Source: an uncultured Clostridia bacterium (GTDB lineage Bacteria; Bacillota; Clostridia; Christensenellales; Pumilibacteraceae). Taken from it: 64,000 nt of DNA. Positions 33,427 to 43,782 of this stretch are shown in pieces; the stretch's first letter is position 1, and every line of letters begins with the position of its first letter. Location of the stretch: positions 62,001 through 126,000 of the forward strand of contig CALVYT010000038.1 of NCBI GenBank assembly GCA_944372345.1. The letters run 5' to 3'. The notes below the pieces were generated by a model that saw only the letters and a program-made list of their open reading frames with translations, had not been told where the DNA came from and searched no databases. Both the position numbers and the translations under genes were made by a program.

Positions 33427-34299
33427 GTGCGTAAGCGTAAGACCGTAAAAAACGAAGGGATATATGTTTCGCCGCTGACGATCGTGCTCGCCGTCGCGCT
33501 CGTGCTTCTCGGGCACGGGATCGCGTTGCTTTCCTATGCCGCCGCGCTTCTTCCTCACGAGTACTCCCACGCCTGCGTTGCGGAAAAGCTCGGATACAGG
33601 CTGCGCCGCGTCCGCATAATGCCGCACGGAGTATCGCTCGGCGGGGAAGATCGGTATATCAAACCGCTCGACGAGGCGAAGATAGCCGCGGCGGGTCCTG
33701 TCGTGAATATTGCGATCTTCGTTCTGCTCGCCGCGGTTTGGTGGTTTTTCCCCGCGGCATACGCGGCGACGGAGAGTATTGCCTATGCGTCGCTGTTCAC
33801 GGCTGCCGTAAATCTGCTTCCCGTGTTTCCTATGGACGGCGGCAGAATACTTCACGGCGTTCTTTATCACTGTTTTTCCGCAAAAAAGGCAGGTATTATA
33901 TCACGCATAGTAAGTATTTTTACGGGTATGGCGGCTTTATGCTGCGCTTTTGTCATGCTCGTTACGGGCGTCAACGCGTCGTTTGCCACACTCGGCATAT
34001 TCGTGCTGGCGTCTTTGATGATGCCGTCGGACGGCGGACTCGGGAGGATGTATGCGATGAATGAAATGAAAGTAAGACTGCGCGGCGGACTGCCGGTGCG
34101 GGAGATAATGGTCTCGCAGGACAGTACGCCCGCGGAGCTTTTTGCTATGCTTCGCCCTGACAGATATACGCGTTTTATGGTGTGCGATGACGCGGGGACT
34201 CCGCTTTTCGCCGTCGGAGAGGGCGATCTCGAACGTATGATAACACAATTTAGCTGTTCCGATACGGTAATTTCTCTTGCAAAACGCGCATTGTTGTGA
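33427..34299 (+). CDS. SpoIVFB-like M50 site-2 membrane metalloprotease
   Basis: 290 residues with several transmembrane helices. The zinc motif is HEYSH in LLPHEYSHACVAEKLG, and the third ligand is in NLLPVFPMDGGRIL. The cytosolic C-terminal ~85 residues resemble a CBS-like domain (VREIMVSQDSTPAELF). In Bacillus, SpoIVFB cleaves pro-sigma-K and lies beside minCD, as this gene does, so a sporulation or intramembrane signalling role is plausible. The start is GTG 33427, preceded by AGAGG at a short distance. No spoIVFA gene is visible. Confidence 0.85.
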   Translation: MRKRKTVKNEGIYVSPLTIVLAVALVLLGHGIALLSYAAALLPHEYSHACVAEKLGYRLRRVRIMPHGVSLGGEDRYIKPLDEAKIAAAGPVVNIAIFVLLAAVWWFFPAAYAATESIAYASLFTAAVNLLPVFPMDGGRILHGVLYHCFSAKKAGIISRIVSIFTGMAALCCAFVMLVTGVNASFATLGIFVLASLMMPSDGGLGRMYAMNEMKVRLRGGLPVREIMVSQDSTPAELFAMLRPDRYTRFMVCDDAGTPLFAVGEGDLERMITQFSCSDTVISLAKRALL

Positions 34300-34305
34300 T
34301 ATAAT
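34277..34305 (+). promoter_or_regulatory. Promoter of rng
   Basis: TTGCAA (34277-34282), 17-bp spacer, TATAAT (34300-34305). It overlaps the end of the M50 gene. An ATG at 34316 lies only 10 bp beyond the -10 box. Confidence 0.75.
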
Positions 34306-34330
34306 ATATGGCGTTATGCGAACGGATAAT

Positions 34331-35827
34331 ATGAAGAAAAACATTATTTTGGTCGATAGCGAAAAAATTTATACAACCGTCGGATTGATAGAAAACGGGC
34401 GACTCTGCGAACTTTACGGCGAATCGTCCGACGAACGTCAGACCTCGGGCAACATATACAAGGGCAGAGTCACCGACGTGGTGGACGGACTGCAGAGCGC
34501 GTTCGTGGATATCGGGCTCAGCAGGACGGGTTTCTGGTACATAGACGAAACGCTGGATCATAAGTCGGTACTCGGAGAGAGGAATGCGCTTCCTCATAAA
34601 ATATCCGCAAAGAAAGGCGATTACGTCATGGTGCAGGCGATCAAGGAGGGGACGGATCTCAAAGGACCGAAACTTTCCTCGAACATCTCCATTCCGGGGC
34701 ATTTCGTCGTATATCTTTTCAATCTTCCGTTCGTGGGCGTTTCCAACAAGATAACCAGTCCCACTCTTCGGGACAAGCTGACCGAGCTGCTCACGGGCAT
34801 CGCGCCCGAGGGCGGCGGTTTCATCGCGCGCACCAACTGCCTGACCGCGACAGACGAGGAGATCATTCAGGAAGCGAAGTTCCTCATCAAGGCGGGTGAA
34901 CGCATACAGCGCCGCTGGGAGGAAACGGACGGAGTCGCGCTCATCCACAACGAGGGCAATATCCTCTACCGCACGATACGCGATATGCTGTCCGACCGCA
35001 CCGAGAGCATAGTCTGCAACGACAGGCGTATGGCGGACGACATACGGCAGATGGTCGAGGTATTCTGCCCGTACTTCCGCGGAAGCGTGGAATTCTACGA
35101 CGAGGAAGAGGACATTTACGATCATTACGGGATAGGCGAGGATATGGCGACGATATATTCGCCGCGCGTGGAACTGCAAAGCGGCGGCTTCCTCGTCATA
35201 GAAAAGACGGAAGCTCTGACGGCGATAGATGTCAATACGGGCAAGTATATCGGCACGGACAACCGTGAAGATACCGTTTACAGAACCAACCTCGAAGCCG
35301 TCAAGGAGATCGTCCGTCAGCTTCGTCTGCGCAACATAGGCGGGATCATCGTCGTCGATTTTATCGATATGGCAGACCCCGAGCACAAGATCTCCGTCGT
35401 CGAAGCGATGAAAAACGAACTGTTTTTCGACAGGGTCAAGACCCGCGTCCTCGATATGTCGGGGCTGGGGCTGGTGGAGATCACCCGCAAAAAAGTGGGG
35501 AAGGAGCTCGGTTCGATCACGCAGGACAAGTGTCAGTATTGCGGCGGCACGGGATTTCTGCTCATAGACGCGTATATTTCACGCCGTATAAAATACGATC
35601 TGAAAAAGCTGTTTATGAACCACGCCGTTTCCATCGCGCTTATATACGCGCACCCAGTACTTGCCAGACATATGATCGAGCATAAGGCGTTTTCTCAGGA
35701 GTGTTCGAGCGGCATATGGTCGCATAAGCGCATATACGTCGTGCCCGACGACGGTATGGATTTTTCGGGTTTCCGCGTGGTGTCAGGCATGGGCGGAGTC
35801 CCGTCCGGCGCGGAACTACTGACATGA
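34331..35827 (+). CDS. rng: Ribonuclease G/E family protein
   Basis: About 498 residues. It has an S1-type RNA-binding region (GNIYKGRVTDVVDGLQSAFVDIG), the catalytic DNase-I-like region with TAIDVNTGKYIG and IVVDFIDM (metal-binding Asp residues), and the Zn-link CQYCGGTG. It processes rRNA and decays mRNA. The ATG at 34331 (MKKNIILVD) matches family N-termini; ATG 34316 (MRTDN) is an in-frame alternative. The minD-minE-spoIVFB-rng grouping is typical of Clostridia. Confidence 0.93.
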   Translation: MKKNIILVDSEKIYTTVGLIENGRLCELYGESSDERQTSGNIYKGRVTDVVDGLQSAFVDIGLSRTGFWYIDETLDHKSVLGERNALPHKISAKKGDYVMVQAIKEGTDLKGPKLSSNISIPGHFVVYLFNLPFVGVSNKITSPTLRDKLTELLTGIAPEGGGFIARTNCLTATDEEIIQEAKFLIKAGERIQRRWEETDGVALIHNEGNILYRTIRDMLSDRTESIVCNDRRMADDIRQMVEVFCPYFRGSVEFYDEEEDIYDHYGIGEDMATIYSPRVELQSGGFLVIEKTEALTAIDVNTGKYIGTDNREDTVYRTNLEAVKEIVRQLRLRNIGGIIVVDFIDMADPEHKISVVEAMKNELFFDRVKTRVLDMSGLGLVEITRKKVGKELGSITQDKCQYCGGTGFLLIDAYISRRIKYDLKKLFMNHAVSIALIYAHPVLARHMIEHKAFSQECSSGIWSHKRIYVVPDDGMDFSGFRVVSGMGGVPSGAELLT

Positions 35828-35830
35828 CAG

Positions 35831-35920
35831 GCATATGCGGAACTGACGATCTGACGATTCGGTTCGTCGGGAGTGACGTCGGGGCTGACCCGATAGCATA
35901 TGCGGAACCGCTGATCTGAC
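35831..35920. repeat. Two 25-bp direct repeats between rng and groL
   Basis: GCATATGCGGAACTGACGAT... at 35831-35855 and GCATATGCGGAACCGCTGAT... at 35896-35920 match at 21 of 25 positions. Each starts with the palindrome GCATATGC, which also occurs at 33393-33400 after minE. The stretch holds no gene. Confidence 0.6.
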
Positions 35921-35942
35921 AGATATTTTTCATCTGCAAGGC

Positions 35943-35972
35943 AAAAAGAAAGCGCACGCTTGACGCGTGCGC
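35943..35972 (-). terminator. Terminator of groESL
   Basis: On the minus strand GCGCACGC pairs with GCGTGCGC around a 5-nt loop, followed by TTTCTTTTT. It begins 35 bp after the groL stop. Confidence 0.85.
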
Positions 35973-36007
35973 ATTTGCTTTATAATGCCTTATCGCCGAC
36001 GGGCGGA

Positions 36008-37654
<1,647 letters not shown>

Positions 37655-37657
37655 TTA

Positions 37658-37942
37658 TTATTCTACGATCGCGAGTATATCGCTCTGACGGAGAATGGTG
37701 ACTTCCTTTCCGTCGATCTTGAATTCGCTGCCCGCATACTTGGAGCAGAGAACTTTGTCGCCGACTTTTACGTTCATAACGACTTCTTTTCCGTCGATAA
37801 CGCCGCCGGGGCCGACAGCCACCACGCGCGCCATCTGGGGCTTTTCCTGATCCTTGGCGAGAAGAACTATGCCGCTCTTCGTCGTCTCTTCGTTGTCGAT
37901 CTGCTCGACTACGACTCTGTCAAACAAAGGTTTAATGGTCAT
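37658..37942 (-). CDS. groS: Co-chaperonin GroES
   Basis: 94 residues: IKPLFDRVVVEQIDNEE at the start, the mobile loop TTKSGIVLLAKDQEKPQ, and GGVIDGKEV, with the usual C-terminus. The start has a strong AGGAGGC. It forms the lid of the GroEL chamber. First gene of groESL, served by two promoters upstream. Confidence 0.97.
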   Translation of the reverse strand: MTIKPLFDRVVVEQIDNEETTKSGIVLLAKDQEKPQMARVVAVGPGGVIDGKEVVMNVKVGDKVLCSKYAGSEFKIDGKEVTILRQSDILAIVE

Positions 37943-38017
37943 ATATGCCTCCTGAATGTTTTTTCGTATTTTCCGCCGGAGCTTTGCGGGATGTTTCCCG
38001 ATGTCCGACTGTAATCT

Positions 38018-38046
38018 ATTTTATTATCGACGCGCGCTTTTGTCAA
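38018..38046 (-). promoter_or_regulatory. groESL proximal promoter
   Basis: On the minus strand TTGACA (38046-38041), 17-bp spacer, TAAAAT (38023-38018), 75 bp before groS. I find no CIRCE inverted repeat around it. Confidence 0.8.
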
Positions 38047-38211
38047 GCGTGGAGAGCTTGTTTTTTGCCGTAATTGCCGTGAAAATTGTTTTCTTATGCA
38101 AATTTCGGGCGACAGACAGACTCTGCGTGCATATCTTATGCGTCAGACGGCGCGTCTTATGCCGAAAATCGATCGGTCAAGCATTTTTGACTTTCTTTGA
38201 CTTTCACGCAT

Positions 38212-38240
38212 ATTATAGTCCCGTCCGCCGCCGTTGTCAA
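38212..38240 (-). promoter_or_regulatory. groESL distal promoter, perfect consensus
   Basis: On the minus strand TTGACA (38240-38235), 17-bp spacer, TATAAT (38217-38212): a perfect sigma-A match. It would give groESL a leader of about 260 nt. The leader carries repeated GTCAAAG/GTCAAAA words just after the likely transcription start. Confidence 0.8.
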
Positions 38241-38342
38241 GGGTTTTTGCGTAATTGCGAAAAAAATTTTTCAAAATACTTGCGCGGGCGGGAAACGATA
38301 TGCTACAATATCGGAAAACGGCAGATCGTAAGGAGCGCGGAT

Positions 38343-38804
38343 ATGGGCGATAATTTCGATAAGTGGGACAGGCGGTTCATGCAGCTTGCGGAGACCGTGG
38401 GGTCGTGGAGCAGCTGCTGGCAGGAGAACAGGCACGTAGGAGCGGTGATCGTAAAGGACAAGCGGATAATGACTACGGGATATAACGGCGCGCCCGAGGG
38501 GATAAAGAGCTGTGCGGAAAAGAAAGTATGTATGCGCAGGGAAATGGGCATACCGAGCGGGATGCGCCACGAGCTGTGTTATGCGGTCCACGCCGAACAG
38601 AACGCCGTGACCCAGGCGGCGCGTATGGGGATAAACATATACGGCGCGACGCTGTACTGCACTCATCAGCCCTGCATAATATGCACGAAGATAATCATCA
38701 ACGCGGGGATAAAGCGGGTCGTATATAAATACGGTTATCCCGACGATTTCGCGCTTACGCTGCTTAAAGAGGCGGGCATAAAGCTCGACAGAATGGAAGA
38801 ATGA
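38343..38804 (+). CDS. dCMP deaminase (ComEB-like)
   Basis: 153 residues of the deoxycytidylate deaminase family. Zinc site: HAEQNAV (catalytic Glu) and the CTHQPCIICTK cysteines. The N-terminal RHVGAVIVKDKRIMTTGYNGAP is typical. It converts dCMP to dUMP for thymidylate synthesis. AAGGAG lies before ATG 38343, and the frame upstream of it does not match the family. It is followed by its own terminator. Confidence 0.94.
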   Translation: MGDNFDKWDRRFMQLAETVGSWSSCWQENRHVGAVIVKDKRIMTTGYNGAPEGIKSCAEKKVCMRREMGIPSGMRHELCYAVHAEQNAVTQAARMGINIYGATLYCTHQPCIICTKIIINAGIKRVVYKYGYPDDFALTLLKEAGIKLDRMEE

Positions 38805-38812
38805 ATTTTTTG

Positions 38813-38838
38813 CCGCGGCTGTTTTGTCCGCGGTTTTT
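38813..38838 (+). terminator. Terminator of the dCMP deaminase gene
   Basis: CCGCGG (38813-38818) with CCGCGG (38828-38833), 9-nt loop, then TTTTT; 8 bp after the stop codon. Confidence 0.8.
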
Positions 38839-38869
38839 CCGTACACGGCGATAAGAGAGTGATACACGT

Positions 38870-41644
38870 ATGAGAAAGTTTGGAAAGAGTTTTTGCAGAG
38901 CGTTGTTTTTCGCCGCGCTTTCGGTTGTCGCCGCGGCATTTGTTTTCGCGTTCGCCGCGTGTTCGGACGGCGGCGCGGGCGGTGCGTCGGGGCGCGATCC
39001 GATCGACGATGGCGGCGCGCAGACCGCGGTCTACGCGTTTTATGCGGCGGACGGCAGCGAGATACTGTCGGGTAGCGCGGCAAAGGGAACGGAAATATCC
39101 GCTCCCGCGCCGCCGGAGAGGGAGCATTGCGATTTTATCGGCTGGGGCTCGGAGGGCGAGATCGTTGATTTTCCGTATGTCCTGACGGGCGACCGCGAAT
39201 TTACGGCGGTATATTCGGCAAAGCAATATTCGTATTCGTTCACCGCAGACGGCGCGGTAGTTGCGGAGGGCAAAGCGGACGCGCTCACCGAGCTGGACTC
39301 TCCGTCCGCGCCCGAAAAAGAACATCTCGATTTCGTCGGCTGGGCGGAGGACGGCGCGTCCGAAGTAACGGAGTTTCCGTATGTTCTGGCGGGCGACGTG
39401 AATTTTGCCGCCGTCTATAAGACTGCGGTGTACGAATATTCGTTCGTTTCCGGCGGAGTGACGGTGAGTTCGGGTGAAGCGGAAGCGCTGACGGAGATAA
39501 GCGAGCCTGCAGACCCGTATATGGAGCATTACGATTTTATCGGCTGGACGGCGGACGGCAAAGCGGTCACGTTCCCGTTCGTGCTGGAAAAGGACACCGT
39601 GCTGACGGCGGAATACTCGAAAAAGCAGTACGGATATTCGTTTGAAGCGGACGGGGAAACTGTATTCGCGGGCGTTTCGGACGCGCTCTGCGAGGTGACC
39701 GCCCCGTCCGATCCCGAAAAAGAGCATTACGATCTCGTCGGTTGGAGCGTGGACGGGAAGCTCGTTTCTTTCCCGTATGTTCTGATGGGCGACACGCGTT
39801 TTACCGCCGTGTTCGCGGTGAAAAGCTATGAATATTCTTTCGTCGCAGACGGAGTGACGGTGAGTTCGGGTGAAGCGGAAGCGCTGACGGAGATAAGCGC
39901 GCCCGCCGATCCGCATAAGGACCATTACGATTTTATCGGATGGACTGCCGACGGCGAAGCGGTTTCGTTCCCGCACGAACTGACGGGAAACACGACGTTT
40001 ACGGCGGAGTTCGCGCTCACCCGCTATAAGATAACGTACGAACTCGGCGGCGGAACGGGCGATCCGCTTAATCCGTCGTATTACACGGCGGAAACGATGA
40101 GCGCGGATCTGCGAGATCCCGTGCTGCCGTGCAGGACGTTCGAGGGCTGGTATTACGACGGCGGGTTCTCCGTCCCGTTCGTCGGCACTTTTCCCGAAGA
40201 GTGCGGCGACGTCACGCTGCACGCGAAGTGGTCGGAGCCGGCGCATACGTTCGGGACGGATCACGTCTGTTCGGTATGCGGTGAAAACGCGGAATCGCCC
40301 GATCACGTCTACGACGGCAGCCACGAGTGCGTAATCTGCGGTCATGAAACGGCCGGGCACGAGTTTGAAAACGGGGTCTGCGTTATGTGCGGATATGCGT
40401 GCGAACATACGGAGTACGGCGAGGACCATTATTGCACCGTCTGCGGGCATTACTACGGCTCGGACGCGCACGAATACGGAGAAGACCACATGTGCGTTAT
40501 CTGCGGAGCGGCGCACTCGGAGCATAAATATACGGAAGAGCATATCTGCGAAGTGTGCGGAGCGCCGCACGAGAGCAAAGAACACGTTTACGAGAACGGG
40601 AAGTGCGTCGTATGCGGCGCGTCCGAAGTCTGGAACGGCGGGAGCGCCGATGCGTTCGCTTCGGGCAGCGGCACGGAGAGCGATCCGTATATCGTTGCGG
40701 ACGCCGGTCAGCTCGCATATCTCGCCGAACTCGTTGCGGGCGGAGATACGTTTGCCGGCAAGTATGTCGCGCTCGGCGCGGACATATATCTCGGCGGTCA
40801 CGAATGGACGCCGATAGGCAATTCCGGCGACGACGGGTACGCGTTTGCGGGCAGCTTCGACGGCAGGGGACACACGGTATACGGTATGACGGTCGTAATG
40901 AAAGCGGGCGCGGACGAAACGCACGCCGCGGGGCTGTTCGGCGCGGTATGCGGCTCGCGCGACGACGATGCGGGCGTGACGCTGGCGGCGTCGGTGAAGA
41001 ATGTGCGCGTTTCCGGTTTTTCGATAACGCTGTCCTCATCCGAAGGCGCGTCGTTTTACGCCGGCGGGCTGGTCGGATATGCCCGTATCGCGGAGATATA
41101 CTGCTGCGCGTCTGACGGCGGGATAAGCGTAGCTTCATCGGGAGCTTCCCGCGTCGGCGGACTTATCGGCGCGATCGAGGATACGAACAAATTCGGTTCG
41201 GTGCGCGACTGTTCGGCATACGTTTCGATCTCCGCGACGGGCGGGGCGCATACCGCGTCGGGCTTCGTCGGTTATGCGGAGATGTGCGACATATCGTACT
41301 GCGTCGCGGTCTCGGAGATAGTATCGTCCGGCTCGGGCGCGGGGTTTGCCGTGTGCGGGGAGCGCGGCGACTTTTCGCATTGCTTCGCGCAGACGGAGGC
41401 GGATACGGAAGGGGCTTTCGCCGCGTGTGTGAGCGGCGGGCGTGAGCACGACATCACCGACTGCCTGTACGGGAGTTCGTCGCTTATCGGCGGCGTGCCG
41501 GCGTCCGACCTTAATGCCGATCCCGTCGGCGGGGCGGAAGAAGCTGTCGCGCTGTGGGAGGGCGAAACGACGCTCGCCGTTTCGGGAGAGACAGTTATCC
41601 CGTCGGTTTTTGCGGAGGATAGCGCGGCGGCGGAGGGCGTATGA
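38870..41644 (+). CDS. Surface lipoprotein: InlB-type repeats, seven CxxCG knuckles, GLUG-like region
   Basis: 924 residues. The signal peptide has the lipobox-like FAAC (Cys31). Residues ~50-385 are five repeats of ~66 residues (HYDFIGWTADG, FPYVLTGDTRFTAVF), then a classic InlB B-repeat (ITYELGGGTGDPLNP, FEGWYYDGG). Residues ~460-585 hold seven short His/Cys knuckles of the form CxxCG (HVCSVCG, HECVICG, GVCVMCG, HYCTVCG, HMCVICG, HICEVCG, GKCVVCG). The rest, from GTESDPYIVADAGQLAYLAELV, is a GLUG-like beta-solenoid. It is probably an adhesin or wall-associated protein. No enzyme motif. Two repeat copies share 49 identical bp. Confidence 0.75.
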   Translation: MRKFGKSFCRALFFAALSVVAAAFVFAFAACSDGGAGGASGRDPIDDGGAQTAVYAFYAADGSEILSGSAAKGTEISAPAPPEREHCDFIGWGSEGEIVDFPYVLTGDREFTAVYSAKQYSYSFTADGAVVAEGKADALTELDSPSAPEKEHLDFVGWAEDGASEVTEFPYVLAGDVNFAAVYKTAVYEYSFVSGGVTVSSGEAEALTEISEPADPYMEHYDFIGWTADGKAVTFPFVLEKDTVLTAEYSKKQYGYSFEADGETVFAGVSDALCEVTAPSDPEKEHYDLVGWSVDGKLVSFPYVLMGDTRFTAVFAVKSYEYSFVADGVTVSSGEAEALTEISAPADPHKDHYDFIGWTADGEAVSFPHELTGNTTFTAEFALTRYKITYELGGGTGDPLNPSYYTAETMSADLRDPVLPCRTFEGWYYDGGFSVPFVGTFPEECGDVTLHAKWSEPAHTFGTDHVCSVCGENAESPDHVYDGSHECVICGHETAGHEFENGVCVMCGYACEHTEYGEDHYCTVCGHYYGSDAHEYGEDHMCVICGAAHSEHKYTEEHICEVCGAPHESKEHVYENGKCVVCGASEVWNGGSADAFASGSGTESDPYIVADAGQLAYLAELVAGGDTFAGKYVALGADIYLGGHEWTPIGNSGDDGYAFAGSFDGRGHTVYGMTVVMKAGADETHAAGLFGAVCGSRDDDAGVTLAASVKNVRVSGFSITLSSSEGASFYAGGLVGYARIAEIYCCASDGGISVASSGASRVGGLIGAIEDTNKFGSVRDCSAYVSISATGGAHTASGFVGYAEMCDISYCVAVSEIVSSGSGAGFAVCGERGDFSHCFAQTEADTEGAFAACVSGGREHDITDCLYGSSSLIGGVPASDLNADPVGGAEEAVALWEGETTLAVSGETVIPSVFAEDSAAAEGV
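39455..39899 (+). repeat. 49-bp exact direct repeat inside the lipoprotein gene
   Basis: Positions 39455-39503 and 39851-39899 are identical and 396 bp apart, exactly two 66-residue protein repeats. They encode GVTVSSGEAEALTEIS. Silent sites are identical too. Confidence 0.85.
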
Positions 41645-41708
41645 CGCGCCGCAATATATATAATGGAAATTTTAATGTGAATTTTTCGGAAAAGCGGCGT
41701 CAAATCGC

Positions 41709-41737
41709 TTGCTAACGCCGCGCATTTATGCTAAACT
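41709..41737 (+). promoter_or_regulatory. rplS promoter
   Basis: TTGCTA (41709-41714), 17-bp spacer, TAAACT (41732-41737), 75 bp before rplS. Confidence 0.65.
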
Positions 41738-41764
41738 TTCCGTTAGTGACTTATGCGGTCCGCC

Positions 41765-41784
41765 GGCGCAGGAGATTGCGCCGT
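41765..41784 (+). promoter_or_regulatory. Hairpin in the rplS leader
   Basis: CGGCGCA pairs with TGCGCCG around GGAGAT. Firmicutes rplS genes often carry an L19 autoregulatory leader; this hairpin is in the right place but I cannot confirm the family. Confidence 0.4.
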
Positions 41785-41812
41785 GAACGCGTATGAATAC
41801 AGGAGTTATGTC

Positions 41813-42157
41813 ATGAGCAATTTGATTACGGAAATCGAAAAAGAGTACATGAAAGAAAATGTACCGCAGTTCGAAGTCGGCGACGTAGTAAAAGTTTACG
41901 TCAAAGTCGTCGAAGGCAACAGAGAGCGTCTGCAGGCGTTCGAAGGCACGGTGATCGCGCGCAAGAACGGCGGTCTGCGGGAGACGTTCATCGTCAGAAG
42001 AGTGTCGTTCGGCGTCGGTATCGAGCGTTCTTTCCCCGTGCATTCCCCCCGCATCGACAAAGTGGAAGTCGTCAGAAAGGGAAGAGTGCGCAGGGCTAAA
42101 CTTTATTACCTTAGAAAACTCTCCGGCAAGGCCGCGAAGTTAAAAGAAGCAAAATAA
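41813..42157 (+). CDS. rplS: Ribosomal protein bL19
   Basis: 114 residues: [59 protein letters not shown] and [18 protein letters not shown]. It lies at the 30S-50S interface. AGGAG at 41801-41805 supports the ATG at 41813; the frame is open upstream without family match. It stands alone here, without the rimM-trmD genes that often precede it. Confidence 0.98.
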   Translation: MSNLITEIEKEYMKENVPQFEVGDVVKVYVKVVEGNRERLQAFEGTVIARKNGGLRETFIVRRVSFGVGIERSFPVHSPRIDKVEVVRKGRVRRAKLYYLRKLSGKAAKLKEAK

Positions 42158-42164
42158 AGGTGTG

Positions 42165-42192
42165 AAAGAGTTTGGGCGCTCCAAACTCTTTT
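42165..42192 (+). terminator. rplS terminator
   Basis: AAGAGTTTGG (42166-42175) with CCAAACTCTT (42181-42190), followed by TTCGCGCTTTTT. Confidence 0.8.
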
Positions 42193-42213
42193 CGCGCTTT
42201 TTCGGAGGTAGAT

Positions 42214-43758
42214 TTGTTCGCTAACATTTCGCAGATAAACGCCGATATAGCGGCGGCAAACATGGTCGTGATCGTGCTGTTCGTCCTGCTGACGGCAGCC
42301 GTCAGCCTCGTTTCCGTGTTCATCGTCGGCAGATACCATTCGCTGAAAAACGAAGAGACGGTATCCGTCGGCAGAATGAAGCCGCTGTATGTGTTTTTCA
42401 TAATTCTTGCCGTCGGGATAGCGGTAAGACTGCTTTTGACGTTCGTCATAAAGGGTTACGGTCCGACGTACGACACCGCCTACGGCATCGCCAATGGCGT
42501 GATCGACAACGACGGCTTTGCGGGATATACGACGGAATATATGTCCGTTTCTCCTCTTGCGGGGTATATCTACGCGCTGTTCGGCGGCTGGGGCATCTCG
42601 GCGGGGCTGGGCGTGGAGGACACGGGAATGCAGTTCTTCGTCAAACTGCCTTTCCTCCTTGCCGACGTTGCCCTCGCGTGCGTGATATACGCGCTTGCCA
42701 AAAAGTATTTCAACCGCTACGTCGCGCTCGCGCTCACGGTGCTGTATTTCCTCAATCCGCTGTTCTTCGTGATGTCGTCGGTATGGGGATCGGAGATAAC
42801 GTTGCTTGCGCTTGCGCTCGTCGTCACGTTCGCGTTCGTACTGAGCAAGAATATGTTCGGTATGTGCCTCGCCGCGAGCATATCCTGTCTTGTCAGCCCG
42901 TATGCCGTGTTCGTCGTGCCCGTCGTGGGATTCTACGTCGTGTATGCGACGGTCAAGTCGGTCATCAATATCGTCAAAGCGAAGCCTTCGTTCGATTCGG
43001 TAATGAAAGACCCGGCGTACTATAACGTATTCTACGCGCCTCTGTGCGCCGTTCTCGGCTTCGCGGTGATGTATCTCGTCAGCCTGCCCGCATACTTCGC
43101 GGACGGCGCGGTGGGATTTGCCGACGTGATGAACCAGCTGTTCGTCGCGCCGTTCACCGTCGACTCCAACGCAATCAACTTCTTCGGAGAGAACGCGCTC
43201 GGCATATATACGGTTGTTACTAACAACTACGAGACCTTGGGACCCAATTTCCGTTCTCTCGTGTTCGCGATAGTGTTCGTCGTCATTTCCGCCGTATTCG
43301 CGACGGTGTTCTATCTGATAAAGCGCAACCGCGCCAACCTCGTGCTTATGGCGTCCTTCCTGTCGTTCACGGCGGCGGTATATATGGTCGGCTCGAACGA
43401 ATGGTCGCTTATGCCTTCGCTCGCGCTGATGCTTCCGGCGTTCCTCGCGACTAAGGACAAGCGCATACTCAAAGTATTCGCCGTTACGGGAGTGTTCGTG
43501 GTGCTCAACGCTCTGCTTGCGCTGTACGGCGGCGGTATGCTGTCGGGCGACTATATCGCGGACGCGAACGCGACGAATATGACGACGATAGGAGCGCTCA
43601 ACGTATTCTCCATACTGCTGTCCGTGCTGACGGTGCTCGTGCATATGTATTACACGGTCGTCGTGCTCGACGTCACGGTTGCGAAGAACAGAAAGGTATT
43701 CATAACCGACCGCACTTCCGGCTTCGGCGAGTGTATGAGGTATTGGGTGAGAGGCTGA
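42214..43758 (+). CDS. Polytopic membrane protein, GT-C glycosyltransferase-like
   Basis: 514 residues with about a dozen transmembrane helices. Between the second and third comes GPTYDTAYGIANGVIDNDGF with acidic residues, then SPLAGYIYALFGG, a layout like GT-C mannosyl/glucosyl transferases that use lipid-linked sugars. No sequence motif proves it. TTG 42214 is the best start, with GGAGG 5 nt upstream; the longer frame begins inside the rplS terminator. The C-terminus (DRTSGFGECMRYWVRG) is cytoplasmic. A glycan or teichoic-acid-type role is inference only. Confidence 0.6.
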   Translation: MFANISQINADIAAANMVVIVLFVLLTAAVSLVSVFIVGRYHSLKNEETVSVGRMKPLYVFFIILAVGIAVRLLLTFVIKGYGPTYDTAYGIANGVIDNDGFAGYTTEYMSVSPLAGYIYALFGGWGISAGLGVEDTGMQFFVKLPFLLADVALACVIYALAKKYFNRYVALALTVLYFLNPLFFVMSSVWGSEITLLALALVVTFAFVLSKNMFGMCLAASISCLVSPYAVFVVPVVGFYVVYATVKSVINIVKAKPSFDSVMKDPAYYNVFYAPLCAVLGFAVMYLVSLPAYFADGAVGFADVMNQLFVAPFTVDSNAINFFGENALGIYTVVTNNYETLGPNFRSLVFAIVFVVISAVFATVFYLIKRNRANLVLMASFLSFTAAVYMVGSNEWSLMPSLALMLPAFLATKDKRILKVFAVTGVFVVLNALLALYGGGMLSGDYIADANATNMTTIGALNVFSILLSVLTVLVHMYYTVVVLDVTVAKNRKVFITDRTSGFGECMRYWVRG

Positions 43759-43782
43759 TAGAAGCGCGAACGGGGGATCGGG

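Larger units (their letters stand above)
37943..38342. other. 400-bp divergent control region of groESL and dCMP deaminase
   Basis: No gene supported. It holds two minus-strand groESL promoters, a small CGGGAAACATCCCG hairpin near groS, and a plus-strand promoter-like TTGCGC-18-TACAAT ahead of the dCMP deaminase. Confidence 0.6.

Noticed and set aside
37943..38342. CIRCE element for groESL
   Set aside because: Looked for TTAGCACTC with GAGTGCTAA on both strands; not present in recognisable form.
38735..40924. 729-codon minus-strand open frame
   Set aside because: Shadow of the repeat lipoprotein gene; its own repeats only mirror those of the real frame.
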